From Shinisaurus crocodilurus (Eukaryota; Chordata; Lepidosauria; Squamata; Shinisauridae): a stretch of 64,000 bases of DNA. The stretch is taken from the NCBI GenBank assembly GCA_021292165.1, contig CM037878.1, forward strand, positions 8,176,857 through 8,240,856. Direction: 5' to 3'. The notes under the pieces are model-generated. The model searched no databases. It was not told where the DNA came from and worked only from the letters and a program-made list of their open reading frames with translations. This document shows, piece by piece, positions 53,824 to 64,000 of this stretch (the stretch's first letter is position 1; each line of letters starts with the position of its first letter). Both the position numbers and the translations under genes were made by a program.

Positions 53824-53978
53824 TTCATAGATCATGGAAGGAACCTACAAGGCTATCGAGTCCAACCCCCTGCTTAATGCAGGAAACTAGAGGAGGGCTC
53901 TCCCATCCAAGTAATAACCAGGCTTGACCCTGCTTAGCTTTCCACGCTCAGACAAGCTGAGCCAGCATAAGCCACAGT
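53824..53978 (-). mobile_element. 5S rRNA-headed SINE with CR1-like tail, copy 2
   Basis: Same order as at 45085: tail ATTTCATAGATCATGGAAGG, CR1-like block, then CTCCCATCCAAGTAATAACC and CCTGCTTAGCTTTCCACGCT (complement of 5S). Confidence 0.85.
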
Positions 53979-54249
53979 GGCAGGCATGGTACTGGGGTCG
54001 CTCCCTCATGGACTGCATCCTAAAAGCTAGGGTCAAACTACAGTCTACATGTTATTACATTAAATACGGCACTTGGCCCTTCATCTTTATCTTTTTAAAT
54101 CTGTAGATAGCAGCTCTGCTCGCCATGGCGCCGCCTCAGTCAGCGCAACTCTAGGCACCTAATGTTTGCTAGTAACCTTTAGTAATCAGATTAGACAGCT
54201 CTAGCTAAATATTTGGCTGGTTAGTTCAAAATAAATATTTGAAACTCAG

Positions 54250-55260
54250 CCCCACCCCATCCCTACCTCTTTGACCTTGCTGCCCCTTGGCTCCCAGACC
54301 CCTTACCTGTTGTTGCAAATGTTGCTGTGTCCTGTTCTGATGTCTGCATGAGATGTTTTACAAACATTCCTTCCTCTTGGTCCCCTTGGTGACAAACATT
54401 TCTGCCTCTGGATGAAGAGATGCAGGTCCCCTGGACAGGACTGGCTTCAGGGGTTTTGCGAGCGCAGGAGGAAAATGATGAGTCGAGACAATTTGCTGGT
54501 GTATAACTGGGCCACATTTATTTACATACAATGAAATGCAAAGGGATGGAGTGCGGGTTATTCTAATCCGGCCTCCTAGGCCGATCCGTTGCACAGTTGG
54601 GCGGAGCATCCAAAACTGGGAGGTGGCGATGATGCCGCCACCACCCTATTTTCACTTTCTAGCGTTGGGAAGCTTTGTTGCGTCGCCTCCTCTCGGAGTC
54701 ACACGACAACAAGCTTGGCGAGAACAAAGGCCTCACAGGCGTTCCTGATCCTCAGCTGTCTGAGCCTACGGACCCAGCAACATGAGGCCTCCTGAAACCG
54801 CCTGTCACCTGAATGATGCCAAGGATGCTCACCTCACCCTATCACCACCCTAACCCGCACTTACCTGTCTACAATCCAAATGTGACCAAATTGCATCGCT
54901 ATGAGCACTGTTTGTAAACACTCCCAAACCCTGCAGCAGTAAGTATGGAGTAGGCGAAACGCGCCCCTCTCTCTAATAGAGATGAGACAAAATTCCTACT
55001 CGGTCCCTTAACGGCGACCAGAGGAGCCCATACTGTATACAGGGCGGGTGGGCGGGAGGGAGCTGCAGGAAACAAAGAGGGTGTGGGTGGGGCTGCCAGG
55101 CCTAATATTAGCTCCTGTAGCCCCACCCCCTTGCTGACGAGGCACCTGCGACAGGTAAGCCACGACCCATCTCCCCCACGCTCGCAAAATTCTCCCCGCC
55201 CACAGCTGCGCGTGTTCGGGGGAAGGTCCTTGTGTGTGTATATGCATGTGGCGGGACGGG
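54250..55260. other. Unassigned sequence with a possible LTR fragment
   Basis: On the minus strand AATAAATGTGGCCC near 54515 has the look of an LTR R/U5 region. No paired ends or target duplication could be found. No host exon is supported. Confidence 0.3.
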
Positions 55261-55274
55261 GAGTTGTTCGTTTG

Positions 55275-56117
55275 TGTGGAGGAAGGGGGGGCTGGCTGAC
55301 CCGCCACACCCCCACCCTTTCCTACCCCAAAGGACCCAAGACCCCCAGAGATCTCAAGGTACCAGATTGTCAGCACTCAGCTGTCTGCAATCCTACTTGA
55401 ATCTCTGTTCAGGGACTTGCCTTTGTCTATAACCTGGATTTAGTTACTGAACCAAACAGAGCAATCCACAAACACCATGTGAGGTAAAACCAAGAAAGGT
55501 TTATTCTGGTAGCATTTTACAACAAACAGTGGGAAATGAGAGAAGCACAAAATAGAGAGACACTTTGGTACAAAGTAAAGCTGCAAAATAACAAAACCTA
55601 CTTCCTTATATCTCCCAGGCACACAGCTCTGTTACCTGGGGGTCAGTTCCCTTCCAGGGTTAGATCCAGCACAGCCTTGCTGCCCGGGAGGACTAATTCA
55701 CCTACCCGAAGGTCCGAGATGGGTAGCCCTCCACAAGGCCTGTCTTTACCAGAGCCCTCATTCAGCTAATTTCACCAGGAGCTACCTGGGGTCGGATCCT
55801 GAGGCCCCCCGAAGGCTTGGGCCTCTCCTTGGCTTACCGCCATTGCTCCAACAGCGGCAGCCACGCGATGACCAAAGACAAAGACACAAAAACCCACACG
55901 TTGGGAAATAGCTCTTTCCCCTTCCCCTCCTCCTTCCTGTAGCTTTGCTGCTTCTTAGCCAATCAGGATGAACTTCACCTGGCCAGGCAGGGAGGGGAAC
56001 TCATGACTTTTGCATCTGAAAAGCCGTAGACAGGCGCCATGTCCCATCCGATACTTTATGCACATTTCGCCTCCTCCCAGCCCCCCAACTGGCCTTACTT
56101 GGGTTACACATGAGGAG

Positions 56118-56152
<35 letters not shown>

Positions 56153-56182
56153 CAGGAACCCTCAAAGGCTCTTTCCTTCACA
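55275..56182 (-). mobile_element. Solo LTR, copy 2
   Basis: Collinear with 41357-42263. It starts TGTGGAGGAAGG and ends CTTTCCTTCACA. GTTTG is duplicated at 55270-55274 and 56183-56187. A GT run at 56119-56152 occupies the same place as in copy 1. Small indels and an ~40-bp rearranged stretch near 56000-56060 distinguish the copies. Confidence 0.85.
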
Positions 56183-56192
56183 GTTTGTTTGT

Positions 56193-56345
56193 TTGTTCAT
56201 TTTCTATACCGCCCAATAGCTGAAGCTCTCTGGGTGGTGTACAACAATCAATTTTTTAAAAATACAATAAAATACAGTTAAAAAATATAAACAATACAAA
56301 CATTATAAAAAGTTAAAACCAATTTTAAAAATATCGCGAAAACAA
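56193..56345 (-). mobile_element. L2-type 3' UTR, minus strand
   Basis: TTCTATACCGCCCAATAGC then GAAGCTCTCTGGGTGG, the antisense of the UTR at 17.55 kb and 63.2 kb. Confidence 0.7.
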
Positions 56346-56459
56346 GTTAATAAAACACGACCGCTAAAAACAATTTACCACCCCGCTGTATACCATTTAT
56401 ACATTTAGTCAAGATACTGTAGTGCAGAGGTGCAGAACCAGAATAGGGTGGGAACCGAA

Positions 56460-56985
56460 TTGCCGCCCCCCCCCCCCAGTCCTTGGTGGGCCAGATGATG
56501 TCAGTGGGCATAGATAGCCACACCCACTGACATCACCCCCCCCCCCCCCATTTTTCTCTGTGCTGAGCAGAGGTGGTGTAAGGGGGCCGCCCACAAGGGC
56601 AGCCTACACGGGTGGCCCATTTGGAGCCCCTAATCTCTGGGAGGCCTTCTGCCCCTTCACCCTGCTGTCCGTGGGCACTTGTTGAAATAAAGGGACAGGT
56701 GTCCTTCACCTCATGTTGAATCTTTCTGCCTGAGTTTTCCCACCCAAAATTAAAATCCCTCCTCTTCTGTCCATACAGCCTTTTTTATTTATTTATTTTT
56801 TTTACAAATAGGGGTGTCTTTAAGAGACAGGGTCCTTTAAAGACTTACATACACACAGACTTTAGAGCATATGTAAATAGCATATGCAAATTTGTGCTTT
56901 TTTGTATGTTTGTTTTTTGGTCATCCTGTGGGCCTGAGCCCTGGATCTTTTCGGTACCGAGCACCACCCCTAGGTACATCAGCAT
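56460..56985 (-). repeat. Unclassified dispersed repeat, copy 2 (MITE-free)
   Basis: Antisense partner of 19245-20310. It preserves the unoccupied MITE target (ACTTTAGAGCATATG on the plus strand). Confidence 0.8.
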
Positions 56986-57219
56986 AAACAGTAGTCAGTG
57001 AATTGGCCCCTTTATGTAGCAATAAACTACCCTTGTAATATTTGAGTTCTAGGATTATTTGCTCTTTCTTTGTTGGTTAATGTGTATTTAATGCACCAGT
57101 TTAATGCAGGGAGATAGGCTGCAATTTAATACGAAGTTTATCAAAAAGTATGGCTCAACTTTCTATCTGCTATATTGGAGTCTTGGATTGTAGGGTACTT
57201 CTAGATGGGTGCTTCCTGC

Positions 57220-57362
57220 ACTACCCAAATAACGACTCTTTTTTTGCTGTCAGGTGTGCCAAAGTGACAATAGGTTCACCTGACCCATATGTCAAAATCA
57301 TGTTTCTTGGGAAAGTGGAAGAGCAGCACTATGGCCATTCTGCTACTGTTCCATTCATTTAA
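57220..57362 (+). pseudogene. Possible orphan exon with C2-domain-like text
   Basis: After a T-rich tract and GCTGTCAG (acceptor-like), the frame reads CAKVTIGSPDPYVKIMFLGK up to a stop at 57360. SPDPYVK resembles the calcium-binding loop of C2 domains. There is no donor site, no partner exon, and the frame is short, so this may be a processed or chance fragment. Confidence 0.25.
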
Positions 57363-58024
57363 AAAACAAAGTTGGATTTTCTGTAGAAAAGATTGAAGAA
57401 CCGTGGGGGGGACGGGGACAAGAGGACAGCAAATTGATGTTATGTAGATGCCCGTGACTGAATGAAGAATGGCAATTCTATATTAAACACCTGGTTAATT
57501 TGCAGAAGAAGCAAAACCAGACCGCAGCCATTTCCTTTCACACAAACATGAATCTCATTAATCTACCCACCTCTCAGGTGACTTAAATTTTAATCTGGGT
57601 GATCATGAAAGGTTCCAGAATCCTGAGAACTTCTTGCATTTTGTCTAGAGATGCCAAAAAATTCTGAAGAAAGCCACGGTATAAACAGCTTAGGATGAGT
57701 AAGGCTATAACTGCCCCCACCTTCCATGTATTTACCATTTATTTACCCGCTGCCACCTTCCAGCTGTGGGAAAAGTCACCAAGGGCTTCACCTTCAGTCT
57801 GCCTCAGCAACTTGTTAGTTAAAGCAATCTTCCCTTGTCTTCAGGCTGGTCATCAAGGCAAAGTGGGTACACCTGCCAGAGAAGCCCCAAGGAGGCTGAG
57901 CCCTTGGCAACTTGCAGCCCCCCCCCCCCCCCCCGGAGATATAAACTGGCCTGTTGCAAGGTGGTGGGCTGCCCCAGCAGGGGTGTGTGTGTCACCAAAT
58001 GGGGTTGCCCCTTCGAGGGGGATT

Positions 58025-58188
58025 TCATAGACCATAGAGTTGGAAGGGGCCTACAAGGCCATTGAGTCCAACCCCCTGCTCAATGCAGGAAACTAGAGGA
58101 GGGGTCTCCCATCCAAGTAATCACCAGGCCTGACCCTGCTTAGCTTTCCACGCTCAGACAAGCTGAGCCAGCATGAGCCACAGGCCTA
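58025..58188 (-). mobile_element. 5S rRNA-headed SINE with CR1-like tail, copy 3
   Basis: The best preserved copy: tail TTTCATAGACCATAGAGTTGG, then CCCTGCTCAATGCAGGAAAC, then GGTCTCCCATCCAAGTAATC, CAGGCCTGACCCTGCTTAGC and the divergent 5' head. Confidence 0.85.
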
Positions 58189-58204
58189 TGCAAGGGCCAC
58201 CCTG

Positions 58205-59410
58205 CTAACATCTTGACCAATTGGGTAGCTCAGAGCCCTTGGCGGTGGTGGTGGGATTGCTTTTCCCCCTCATAGGGCCTGAGTATGTGCCTGGGAGGGA
58301 AGACATGGGACCCATGGGTGATCCAATAAGTCGTAGTGATGGGTAGAGGGAGATATGATGTTGGGGATGAGGGCCAGCCTGGTAAGGGGGAATGCAGCCC
58401 AGACAGTTAATGGCTGTGCTGTGTTCCAGCCCTCCTCGCACCCGCAGGTTTGGTGGTTGCCCTATCAGCCTGCCTGTGGGCCTCCCGATGCGGCTTTTAA
58501 ATGCCAGATTGTTGCAGAACAAGACCTCCCTCATCCACAGTTTAATAGTGGATGAGGCAGCAGATCTGGCATGCATAACCGAGACCTGGGTTGGCGAACA
58601 GGGAGGAGTTAGTCTCTCCCAGTTGTGCTCACTGCGGTACTTGGTACCGTCCAGCATCAGGGTAGACTTGAAGGCTGGGGAGGGTAGGGGTTGCCATCGT
58701 CTATAACAGGACTCTCCAACCTGGGGTCCCCAGATGTTGCTGGACTACAGCTCCCAGAATCCCTTGCCATTAGCCATACTGGCTGGGTATGCTGGGAGTT
58801 GTAGGCCAGCAACATCTGGGGTCCCACGGTTGGACACCCCTGGTCTATAAGAACTTTCTCTCTCGCTCTCTCCAGGCTCCCTGTCCATCTGACTACTGGT
58901 CAGGAGTGTTTTCATCTTGTTTGGGCCAGCGGGATTCTGTTGGTGTACTGCCCACCCCGCTGCTCAACAGACTCCCTATCTGAGCTGACGGAGGTGTTCT
59001 CGGTCACAATGCCGATGCTAACATCCCCCAGGACCAACGGCCTGCCGAGGCCACCCTATCTGGGGCGGCTCAGGATTTCATGGACTGCATGACGACCACG
59101 AGATCTATCCCCGCACGTCATCGACCCATCACATGTAGTGGGGCACACTCTAGATTTGTTTTTGTTTTTTTCCAGCCGGGCATGGGGAGAGGGATCTGAA
59201 GGTGGGGGACTTTGAATCGGACCCTTTGTCATGGTCAGATCACTGCCTGCTGAGATTTAGACTGATGGCAGCTTTTCCCCCTTTGCAAGGGTGGGAGACC
59301 TATTAAGATGGTCCGACCCCAGAGGCTAATGGATCTGGATGGTTTCCAGAGGGCCCTTGGGGGGGCTTCTCGCTAATGTGGCTGGCGGTCCTGTCGAATC
59401 CCTGGTCGAC
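58205..59410 (+). mobile_element. L2 LINE 5' part: APE endonuclease domain, with nested MITE
   Basis: Encodes LLQNKTSLIHSLIVDEAADL then ACITETWVGEQGG (APE active-site ETW). After the MITE at 58707-58842 it reaches LSWSDHCLLRFRLMA (SDH motif) near 59235. Stops interrupt the frame. It is the complementary portion of the L2 family whose RT lies at 29.6-31.0 kb. Confidence 0.8.
58707..58842. mobile_element. hAT-like palindromic MITE in the L2
   Basis: Variant as at 9444. The target duplication GTCTATAA is perfect (58699-58706 and 58843-58850). Confidence 0.9.
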
Positions 59411-59418
59411 CTCTGGAG

Positions 59419-59552
59419 CAGTGTTCTCCAACCTTGGGTCCCCAGATGTTTTTGGCCTACAACTCCCAGCATGCCCCAGCCAGCGTAGCTGGCTGGGGCA
59501 TGCTGGGAGTTGTAGGCCAAAAAACATCTGGGGACCCAATTGGAGAACACTG
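59419..59552. mobile_element. Family A MITE, full hairpin
   Basis: Both arms are present. The right end has lost AGG (GGGGACCCAATTGGAG). Flanks CTCTGGAG and ACCTAATG differ, and LINE types change from L2 to L1 across it, so a rearrangement is likely here. Confidence 0.9.
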
Positions 59553-59559
59553 ACCTAAT

Positions 59560-59960
59560 GTATACTCTTTGACTTTAGCTTCCTTTTTAGGATCAAAACT
59601 GGAGATGTGGCAACAAGCAGCCATGGCGGAAACCTTGACATATCAATTTAAATTAGCTAAAGGCCAAGTGAAAATAGCTGATTTTCATACAATATGGCAT
59701 GATTTTTATTACATATATAAATCTGGTACATATGCAGCAAGGTGGTCTATCTACGCCTTTCCTCAGATTATGGAAAAGAGACTACAGTAAATATAATTTT
59801 TGCTGTTATGAAGAACTACAAAGAAAACCCTTCAAGCAGCCAATGGATTCCATCCATATTTCCACCTGTAAAGTAAAAGTAATTATGTAGGTTAAATCAT
59901 GGATTGTCCTCTGTCAACGACTATCCTTATACTTGATGGTAATTTTCTTTGTTTGTCTTT
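59560..59960 (+). mobile_element. L1 ORF2 C-terminal fragment
   Basis: Encodes AETLTYQFKLAKGQVKIADF then HTIWHDFYY and KSGTYAARWSIYAFPQ. The style matches the tail of reptile L1 ORF2. It is followed by a T-rich UTR. Confidence 0.65.
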
Positions 59961-59984
59961 GTATTTGGACAATTAGTAGGAATA

Positions 59985-60110
59985 TGTTGTGCAGTTCTGT
60001 AGGGCACATCTCAAAAAGGATATACTAAAGGTGGAAAAGGGGCAGAAAAGGGGCAACCAGAACGATCAGGAGGCGACAACACCTGCCCTGTCAGCAAAGG
60101 CTACAACAAC
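59985..60110 (+). mobile_element. CR1 internal fragment
   Basis: GCACATCTCAAAAAGGATAT encodes AHLKKDILKVEKGQKRGNQN, typical of CR1 ORF2 between RT and the C-terminus. Confidence 0.6.
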
Positions 60111-60255
60111 TTTTGGGGCTTTTTATCTGAGGGGAAAAAATTAATGTTATTATTGTTATTAACATTTATATGCCGCCTTATTGGCTAAAAAGCAGAGTGC
60201 ATCCATTTAAAACAGTTATTAAAAAAAAAAGAAGGCAATTTAAGGGGCAAATCCC

Positions 60256-60362
60256 ACACGTTTTGACAGAAAAGAGAACTCCTACAGCTCCCAGCATCCT
60301 TTCAGCCAGGCATGCTGGGAGTTGTAGGACTCTTTTACGTCTAAACGTGCATTGGGTGGTGC
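60256..60362. mobile_element. Harbinger-like MITE
   Basis: GTTTTGACAGAAAAGAGAAC then CCTACAGCTCCCAGCAT, and the complement. Confidence 0.7.
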
Positions 60363-60364
60363 CT

Positions 60365-60484
60365 TTTAGGGCGCAAGATAGAGAAAAAAGTCCTACCAAA
60401 AAAAAAAAGTCATTCAGCTCAAGGGATGCTGGGAGTTGTAGGACTGCTTTTTTCCTGTCAAAACATGCATAGGAAAGCGCCCTT
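60365..60484. mobile_element. Harbinger-like MITE, second tandem copy
   Basis: TTTTAGGGCGCAAGATAG to CATGCATAGGAAAGCGCCCT. Terminal GGGCGC inverted ends differ from the GGGTGC of other copies. Confidence 0.65.
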
Positions 60485-60904
60485 CACTTTCCCCTCCCGA
60501 TTCTCTACCCATTTCCCGCCTTTTTTTTTTTTGTGCCTATCCGTCCCACCCCAAATGTCACTTGCTTCCCCCACCCCTCCCACCTCAGGCGCTGCCACTC
60601 AACTCCAGCAGGCTCCCTGATTGGCCAAGGCTGCAAATCTGACAGTCGAGCAAGATAAAAGTTTTAATTCACTGTTTGTTGCTCTGCCACAACAAAGTTA
60701 CGCCCCGCCCTCTCTTTTCTAAGGCGGGGGAGGGGGAAAGTTTCTTTCCCGTCTTTTTTTTTGCGTACGCCTTTCCCCCGCCCATTTTTTTTCCCGCCAC
60801 TTTCTGAGGAGAACAAAAGGCAACGGCAGATGGCTGTTGCGAACCTTTAAAAATAAAATAAAATTACTATTGTTTAAAAAAAAAAACAACAACAACCGGG
60901 AGCC

Positions 60905-61110
60905 GGGGTATACCGCCCAATAGCCGAAGCTCTCTGGGCGGTTTACAACAATTCACGAAAAACACCATGAGGGGGTCAGCCGCCGACTCTCAAGCCTGAC
61001 CTGCCTCACAGGGTTGTTGTGAGGGTAAAATGGGAGGAGGAGGTTCGCCGCCTTGGGTTCTTTGCAAGAGGAAAAAAAAAGACGGGATGTAAATGTAGTA
61101 ATAATAGACA
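60905..61110. mobile_element. LINE and SINE 3' fragments beside the promoter
   Basis: 60905-60955 is an antisense L2 UTR piece (GAAGCTCTCTGGGCGG). 60975-61110 is the plus-strand body of the SINE seen at 8637 (GACCTGCCTCACAGGGTTG, then TTGGGTTCTTTGCAAG). Confidence 0.7.
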
Positions 61111-61343
61111 GACCTCCCACACGCGTGTATGTGGTTGAACGTGTGTATGCTTTTACACACACGCGCGCACATACAGAGGTATGGGAGCTATAAATAAGGG
61201 GGGGGCAATGGAAGCTGTGAGGGCAGAGCCCGCGACAACTGCACGCAGAATACGGGCCGCGAGACCGGAGGGCACCGCCCCCCCGCAGCCTTGCCCGCTT
61301 AGCAGTGAATGGCGGCGGCGGGGGGGGGGAAGGTCTCCCTCGT

Positions 61344-61371
61344 GATTGGCCGAGGCGGCCGCGTATAAAAA
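61344..61371 (+). promoter_or_regulatory. Core promoter: inverted CCAAT and TATA box
   Basis: GATTGG (inverted CCAAT) at 61344-61349 and TATAAAAA at 61364-61371. A start site would be expected near 61392-61400. The boxes are closer together than usual. Confidence 0.65.
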
Positions 61372-61394
61372 CGCGTCCCCGCGCGGGCTGTGGG

Positions 61395-61446
61395 CAGACC
61401 AGAGGCAGACGGTGGCGTAGCAGCTGCTGTTGACGCTGACGCTTTG
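61395..61446 (+). other. Predicted non-coding first exon of an unidentified host gene
   Basis: From the expected start site, about 50 bases without ATG run to GCTTTG, followed by GTGAGG, a fair splice donor at 61447. A short 5' UTR exon downstream of a TATA box is typical of highly expressed housekeeping or stress genes. The gene cannot be named, because the coding exons must lie beyond 64000 or be missed. Confidence 0.5.
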
Positions 61447-61627
61447 GTGAGGGCTCCTCGTTGGACGGCGGGAGAGGGGGTGGGCGGGGCCTGAGGGGCG
61501 TCGTGGCCGCATGCGCGAGCGCGCTTTCTTTTCGGCCGACCTGCGGCCCAGGACTGGCTCGGAAGCCAAGGTGAAGCGGAGGGGCCCGGCGGGAGCGGCG
61601 GGGATGTTTCTTACCTATGCGCAAAAA

Positions 61628-61654
61628 GGGTGGGTGGGTGGGTGGGTGGGTGGG
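61628..61654 (+). repeat. TGGG repeat with G-quadruplex potential
   Basis: Seven GGG runs separated by single T, about 180 bp downstream of the predicted splice donor. Confidence 0.8.
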
Positions 61655-61848
61655 CAGCCCCCCCCGCGAAATTGCGTTGCTGCGTGTGTGCGCGCTCGTT
61701 GCCTGGCTGCAAAAGCTTTTGTCTTCCAGGGCTGACATTCTGCAGTTTAAGCTGCATGCTTCAGAGGGCTGGGGGAGGCGGTAGTGGCGTGCTTGAGCCT
61801 TCCGGGGCTGTTCTCTTCTCCCCCCCCCCCATATAATGCTTATATCAA

Positions 61849-61947
61849 CCTTTCCCCAACCTGGTGCCCTTGAGAGGTGTTGGACTGCTGGGGGATGCTG
61901 GGAGTTGTAGTCCAACACCTCTCAAGGGCACCTGGTTAGGGAAGGCT
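61849..61947. mobile_element. hAT-like palindromic MITE (family B)
   Basis: ACCTTTCCCCAACCTGGTGC, then CTTGAGAGGTGTTGGACT, and the complement up to GGTTAGGGAAGGCTGG. Confidence 0.8.
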
Positions 61948-62699
61948 GGCTTACGCTTTTGGAAGGCTTTGTTAGGAGGGAGGGAGGGAGAGACGGTCTT
62001 TGTGAGCCCGGCGTCAGGTGACGCTGACTTGGTTTGACCGTTCTGCGGGGCGGGGCGGCGGCTTTATTAACGGTGTTGGTGGAGCAGCGGGAAATCTTGC
62101 TTGCAGGTGTGTCTGCTTAGGTCTGCGAAGAGGTGGCTGGTTGTGTAACAGTTGGAGGAGGACACTGCCTGGGGTTGGGGGTAGGCAGAAGCGGCAAGAA
62201 GCTGAACGGGGAGCGTGTGTTCAGGATTCCCCGGCCAGAGGTTCCTGTGGTGGAGAGCCCTGTGGAGCGAGGAATGGAGCTCGTGTAGCTGCAGAATCCT
62301 GGCTTTTTTTTTTTTATAGTGGTGCGGGCACCGCAGTGAGCGTCTGCGCTAGCTGCCATGTGCTGTGAGCACGTGGGGTTCGGCACTTCCTTCCTGGAGG
62401 GGTGCCAGAAGAGGAACAGGTCACTTAACCTGACTTTCAGCCGTTGATGCTGCTGCCTTTGAATTGGGGCTTCTGGCAAATAGGTTGTTTGGGGGGGGGG
62501 GGAGAGAACCGGCCCAGTGTACTCTCCATACATAGGTGAGCCTCCTTGGTCTACCTTTCTGGTGGTGCTATGCGGAGGCCATTGTACTGTGGTGTTTTTT
62601 GCCTAGCTGTGCACCTGCATGCTGGTGCACTACTGCTTAGCTGTTGCTGCCTTAACTATCCTCCACCTCCCTGTTTGGTTGGTTCGAAATCAGCCTTGC

Positions 62700-62819
62700 A
62701 TAGCCTAGTCCTTCCGCCCCAGATGTGTGGGGCTACAGCTACTATCATCGGCCATGCTGGCTGGGAATGATGGGAGATGTAGTCCAACGCATCTGGAGAG
62801 CACCAGGTTGGAGAAGGTT
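62700..62819. mobile_element. hAT-like palindromic MITE (family B), diverged
   Basis: CCCAGATGTGTGGGGCTACA, and the complement ATGTAGTCCAACGCATCTGG with ACCAGGTTGGAGAAGG. Confidence 0.75.
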
Positions 62820-63109
62820 GTAAATGAAGACTGTGACTGAGCATTAATCTGACTGGTAAGCACCTTAATTTGTGCTTGCGCTTTCTTCAATATCCTTAAA
62901 AATCCTAAGGTTTTGGTAAGGCACAGTAATTTGAATCCAAAGTAATTGAAAACTGGCTTGTTTAGTGTAGCAGCTTTTCATACTACTGGCTTGACTTGCT
63001 CTATATAAGACCTGATTAGCAAGTAAGAAACACATCTAATTAAAGTATCTGCTATAGCATCCACCTTGCTCACTTGCCTTATCCTCTGATTTTAGCTGCA
63101 TACAAGTAA

Positions 63110-63245
63110 AACCATACAATAGTTTTATATTATGTTTTACTATGTTATTGTACTTTATGGTTTTAAGCTTTGTCTTGTAAATCACCCAGAGAACTTTGGC
63201 TGATGGGTGGTGTAGAAATGTAATAAATAATAAATGAATAAATAA
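63110..63245 (+). mobile_element. L2-type 3' UTR and tail
   Basis: TTGTAAATCACCCAGAGAAC, then TTTGGCTGATGGGTGG and AATAAATAA repeats. Confidence 0.75.
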
Positions 63246-64000
63246 ATGAGTGGGGAAAGCAGTATACTGCAGTAACCAAATAATTTACATTTTGGATGAG
63301 AATTGTAGGTCGGGGATCTAGTTTTCTGACCCATTTGGGTTTGATATTCCTATTTAGTGGATTTCAGTAGGTACAGCTAATTTTGGGTAGTCATGTACAG
63401 GTGGTGATGTGCGATACAATTTTTTTCCACTGCTATACCTTCCCACAGAATTTTCCATTTCTAAAAAGCATTGTTTCATAAAACTAGCAGATTAAAAGCT
63501 AATTAGCAACATACCTGAATGAGCACAATACCAATAAGATTGAAACTATCCAAAGTCATTAATTTTTTCAAATGAACCTGCCTAGGCAATTTCTGGGCAT
63601 GCTAATAGTATGCTAACAGTTTTCAGTGCCTTCATATATTTTTTTTAATGTAAGCAAAGTTCATTGTATTCTGCTGTCGTAAATATTTTAAGATGCAAGT
63701 ATTCCAGTAAAATGTTGTTTTAAGATGCTTACTAGTTCAACTTTCTGTTGGAAAACTGAATATTAAGGCTGCAGAATATAAATGCTATTAAAAATATTAC
63801 ACCTTTAATAGATGTGGATAATATGGATGCAGAAGAAGTTAAAAGGCTAGTAGTTTGGGGTTTGCCCCTTCAGTCACCACCCCGGAAACATGTTACAGAT
63901 GGGGCAGCGTGCTTGATAGCTGGGAGTACTTACTGTAACTTCCATTGGCATTCTATCTAATAGGGCCACTGAACCAAAAGTAATGCTGTTACTTTCATAT

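Larger units (their letters stand above)
61200..61720. promoter_or_regulatory. CpG island spanning a promoter and first exon
   Basis: Dense CpG dinucleotides (for example GCGGCCGCG, GCGTCCCCGCGCGG, GCATGCGCGAGCGCGC) in a window that is otherwise CpG-poor outside GC-rich MITEs. This supports a constitutive host promoter. Methylation state cannot be read here. Confidence 0.7.
61447..64000 (+). other. Putative first intron, running off the window
   Basis: It contains the G-run tract (61628), two MITEs (61849, 62700), an L2 tail (63110-63245) and otherwise unique AT-rich sequence. No coding exon with a convincing acceptor and donor was found to the window end. Confidence 0.4.

Noticed and set aside
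41357..56182. A provirus with LTRs at 41.4 and 55.3 kb
   Set aside because: Each LTR has its own 5-bp duplication, and the DNA between holds unrelated repeats and no gag-pol text, so these are two independent solo LTRs.
60953..61918. A 321-codon open frame antisense to the promoter
   Set aside because: It spans the CpG island, has low-complexity proline/arginine-rich text, no known motif, and is explained by GC-rich sequence lacking stops.
63750..63960. A coding exon at the window end (frame through DAEEVKRLVVWGLPL)
   Set aside because: About 65 open codons without recognisable splice sites, motif or family. It may be part of an unlisted repeat.

Overview
This is a vertebrate nuclear window with almost no host coding sequence. 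The repeat mixture (L2, CR1 and L1 LINEs, a Penelope-like element, an RTE-type LINE end, tRNA-headed SINEs, a 5S rRNA-headed SINE, many hAT, Tigger-like and Harbinger-like MITEs, solo LTRs) points to a non-avian sauropsid, most probably a squamate (lizard). That assignment is inference from repeat content. No species marker was found.

Layout. 0-14 kb: an RTE-type LINE 3' end, CR1 ends, a Penelope-like element (minus strand) with a degenerate hammerhead-like motif, L1 and L2 fragments, SINEs, palindromic hAT MITEs, a retroposon with a tandem 5' module and 15-bp target duplications, and a 920-bp hAT. 14-28 kb: a 2.2-kb hAT with other repeats nested in it, a candidate 2.1-kb element lying between two AG microsatellites, a MITE-in-MITE nest at 19.4-20 kb, a hAT with GACTCG-rich ends, and an L2 reverse-transcriptase segment. 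28-33.4 kb: an L1 with a 16-bp target duplication, split by an L2 with a 475-codon open RT frame, and then partly copied into a roughly 420-bp inverted duplication. 35-43 kb: more MITEs, a patchwork locus at 37.3-37.8 kb built from two other loci of this window, and a 907-bp solo LTR. 43-60 kb: three 5S-headed SINEs, a hAT with a 124-bp tandem duplication beside it, LTR-like and CR1/L2 debris, a second copy of the 907-bp LTR, a decayed single-copy-looking pseudogene at 52.6-53.2 kb, and an L2 endonuclease domain. 60-64 kb: a CpG-rich promoter with CCAAT and TATA boxes, a short non-coding first exon ending in a splice donor, and the start of an intron running off the window. This is the only convincing host gene start, and its identity cannot be read from the sequence.

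The parts do not form a pathway. The window is a record of transposition order: perfect 8-bp (hAT), TA (Tigger), TTA (Harbinger), 5-bp (LTR) and 15-16-bp (LINE/retroposon) target duplications allow many insertions to be dated relative to each other. The most unusual signals are rearrangements that appear to be templated by near-palindromic MITEs (37.3 kb), the inverted duplication at 32-33 kb, a 5S rRNA/CR1 composite SINE family, and the hammerhead-like remnant in the Penelope-like element.
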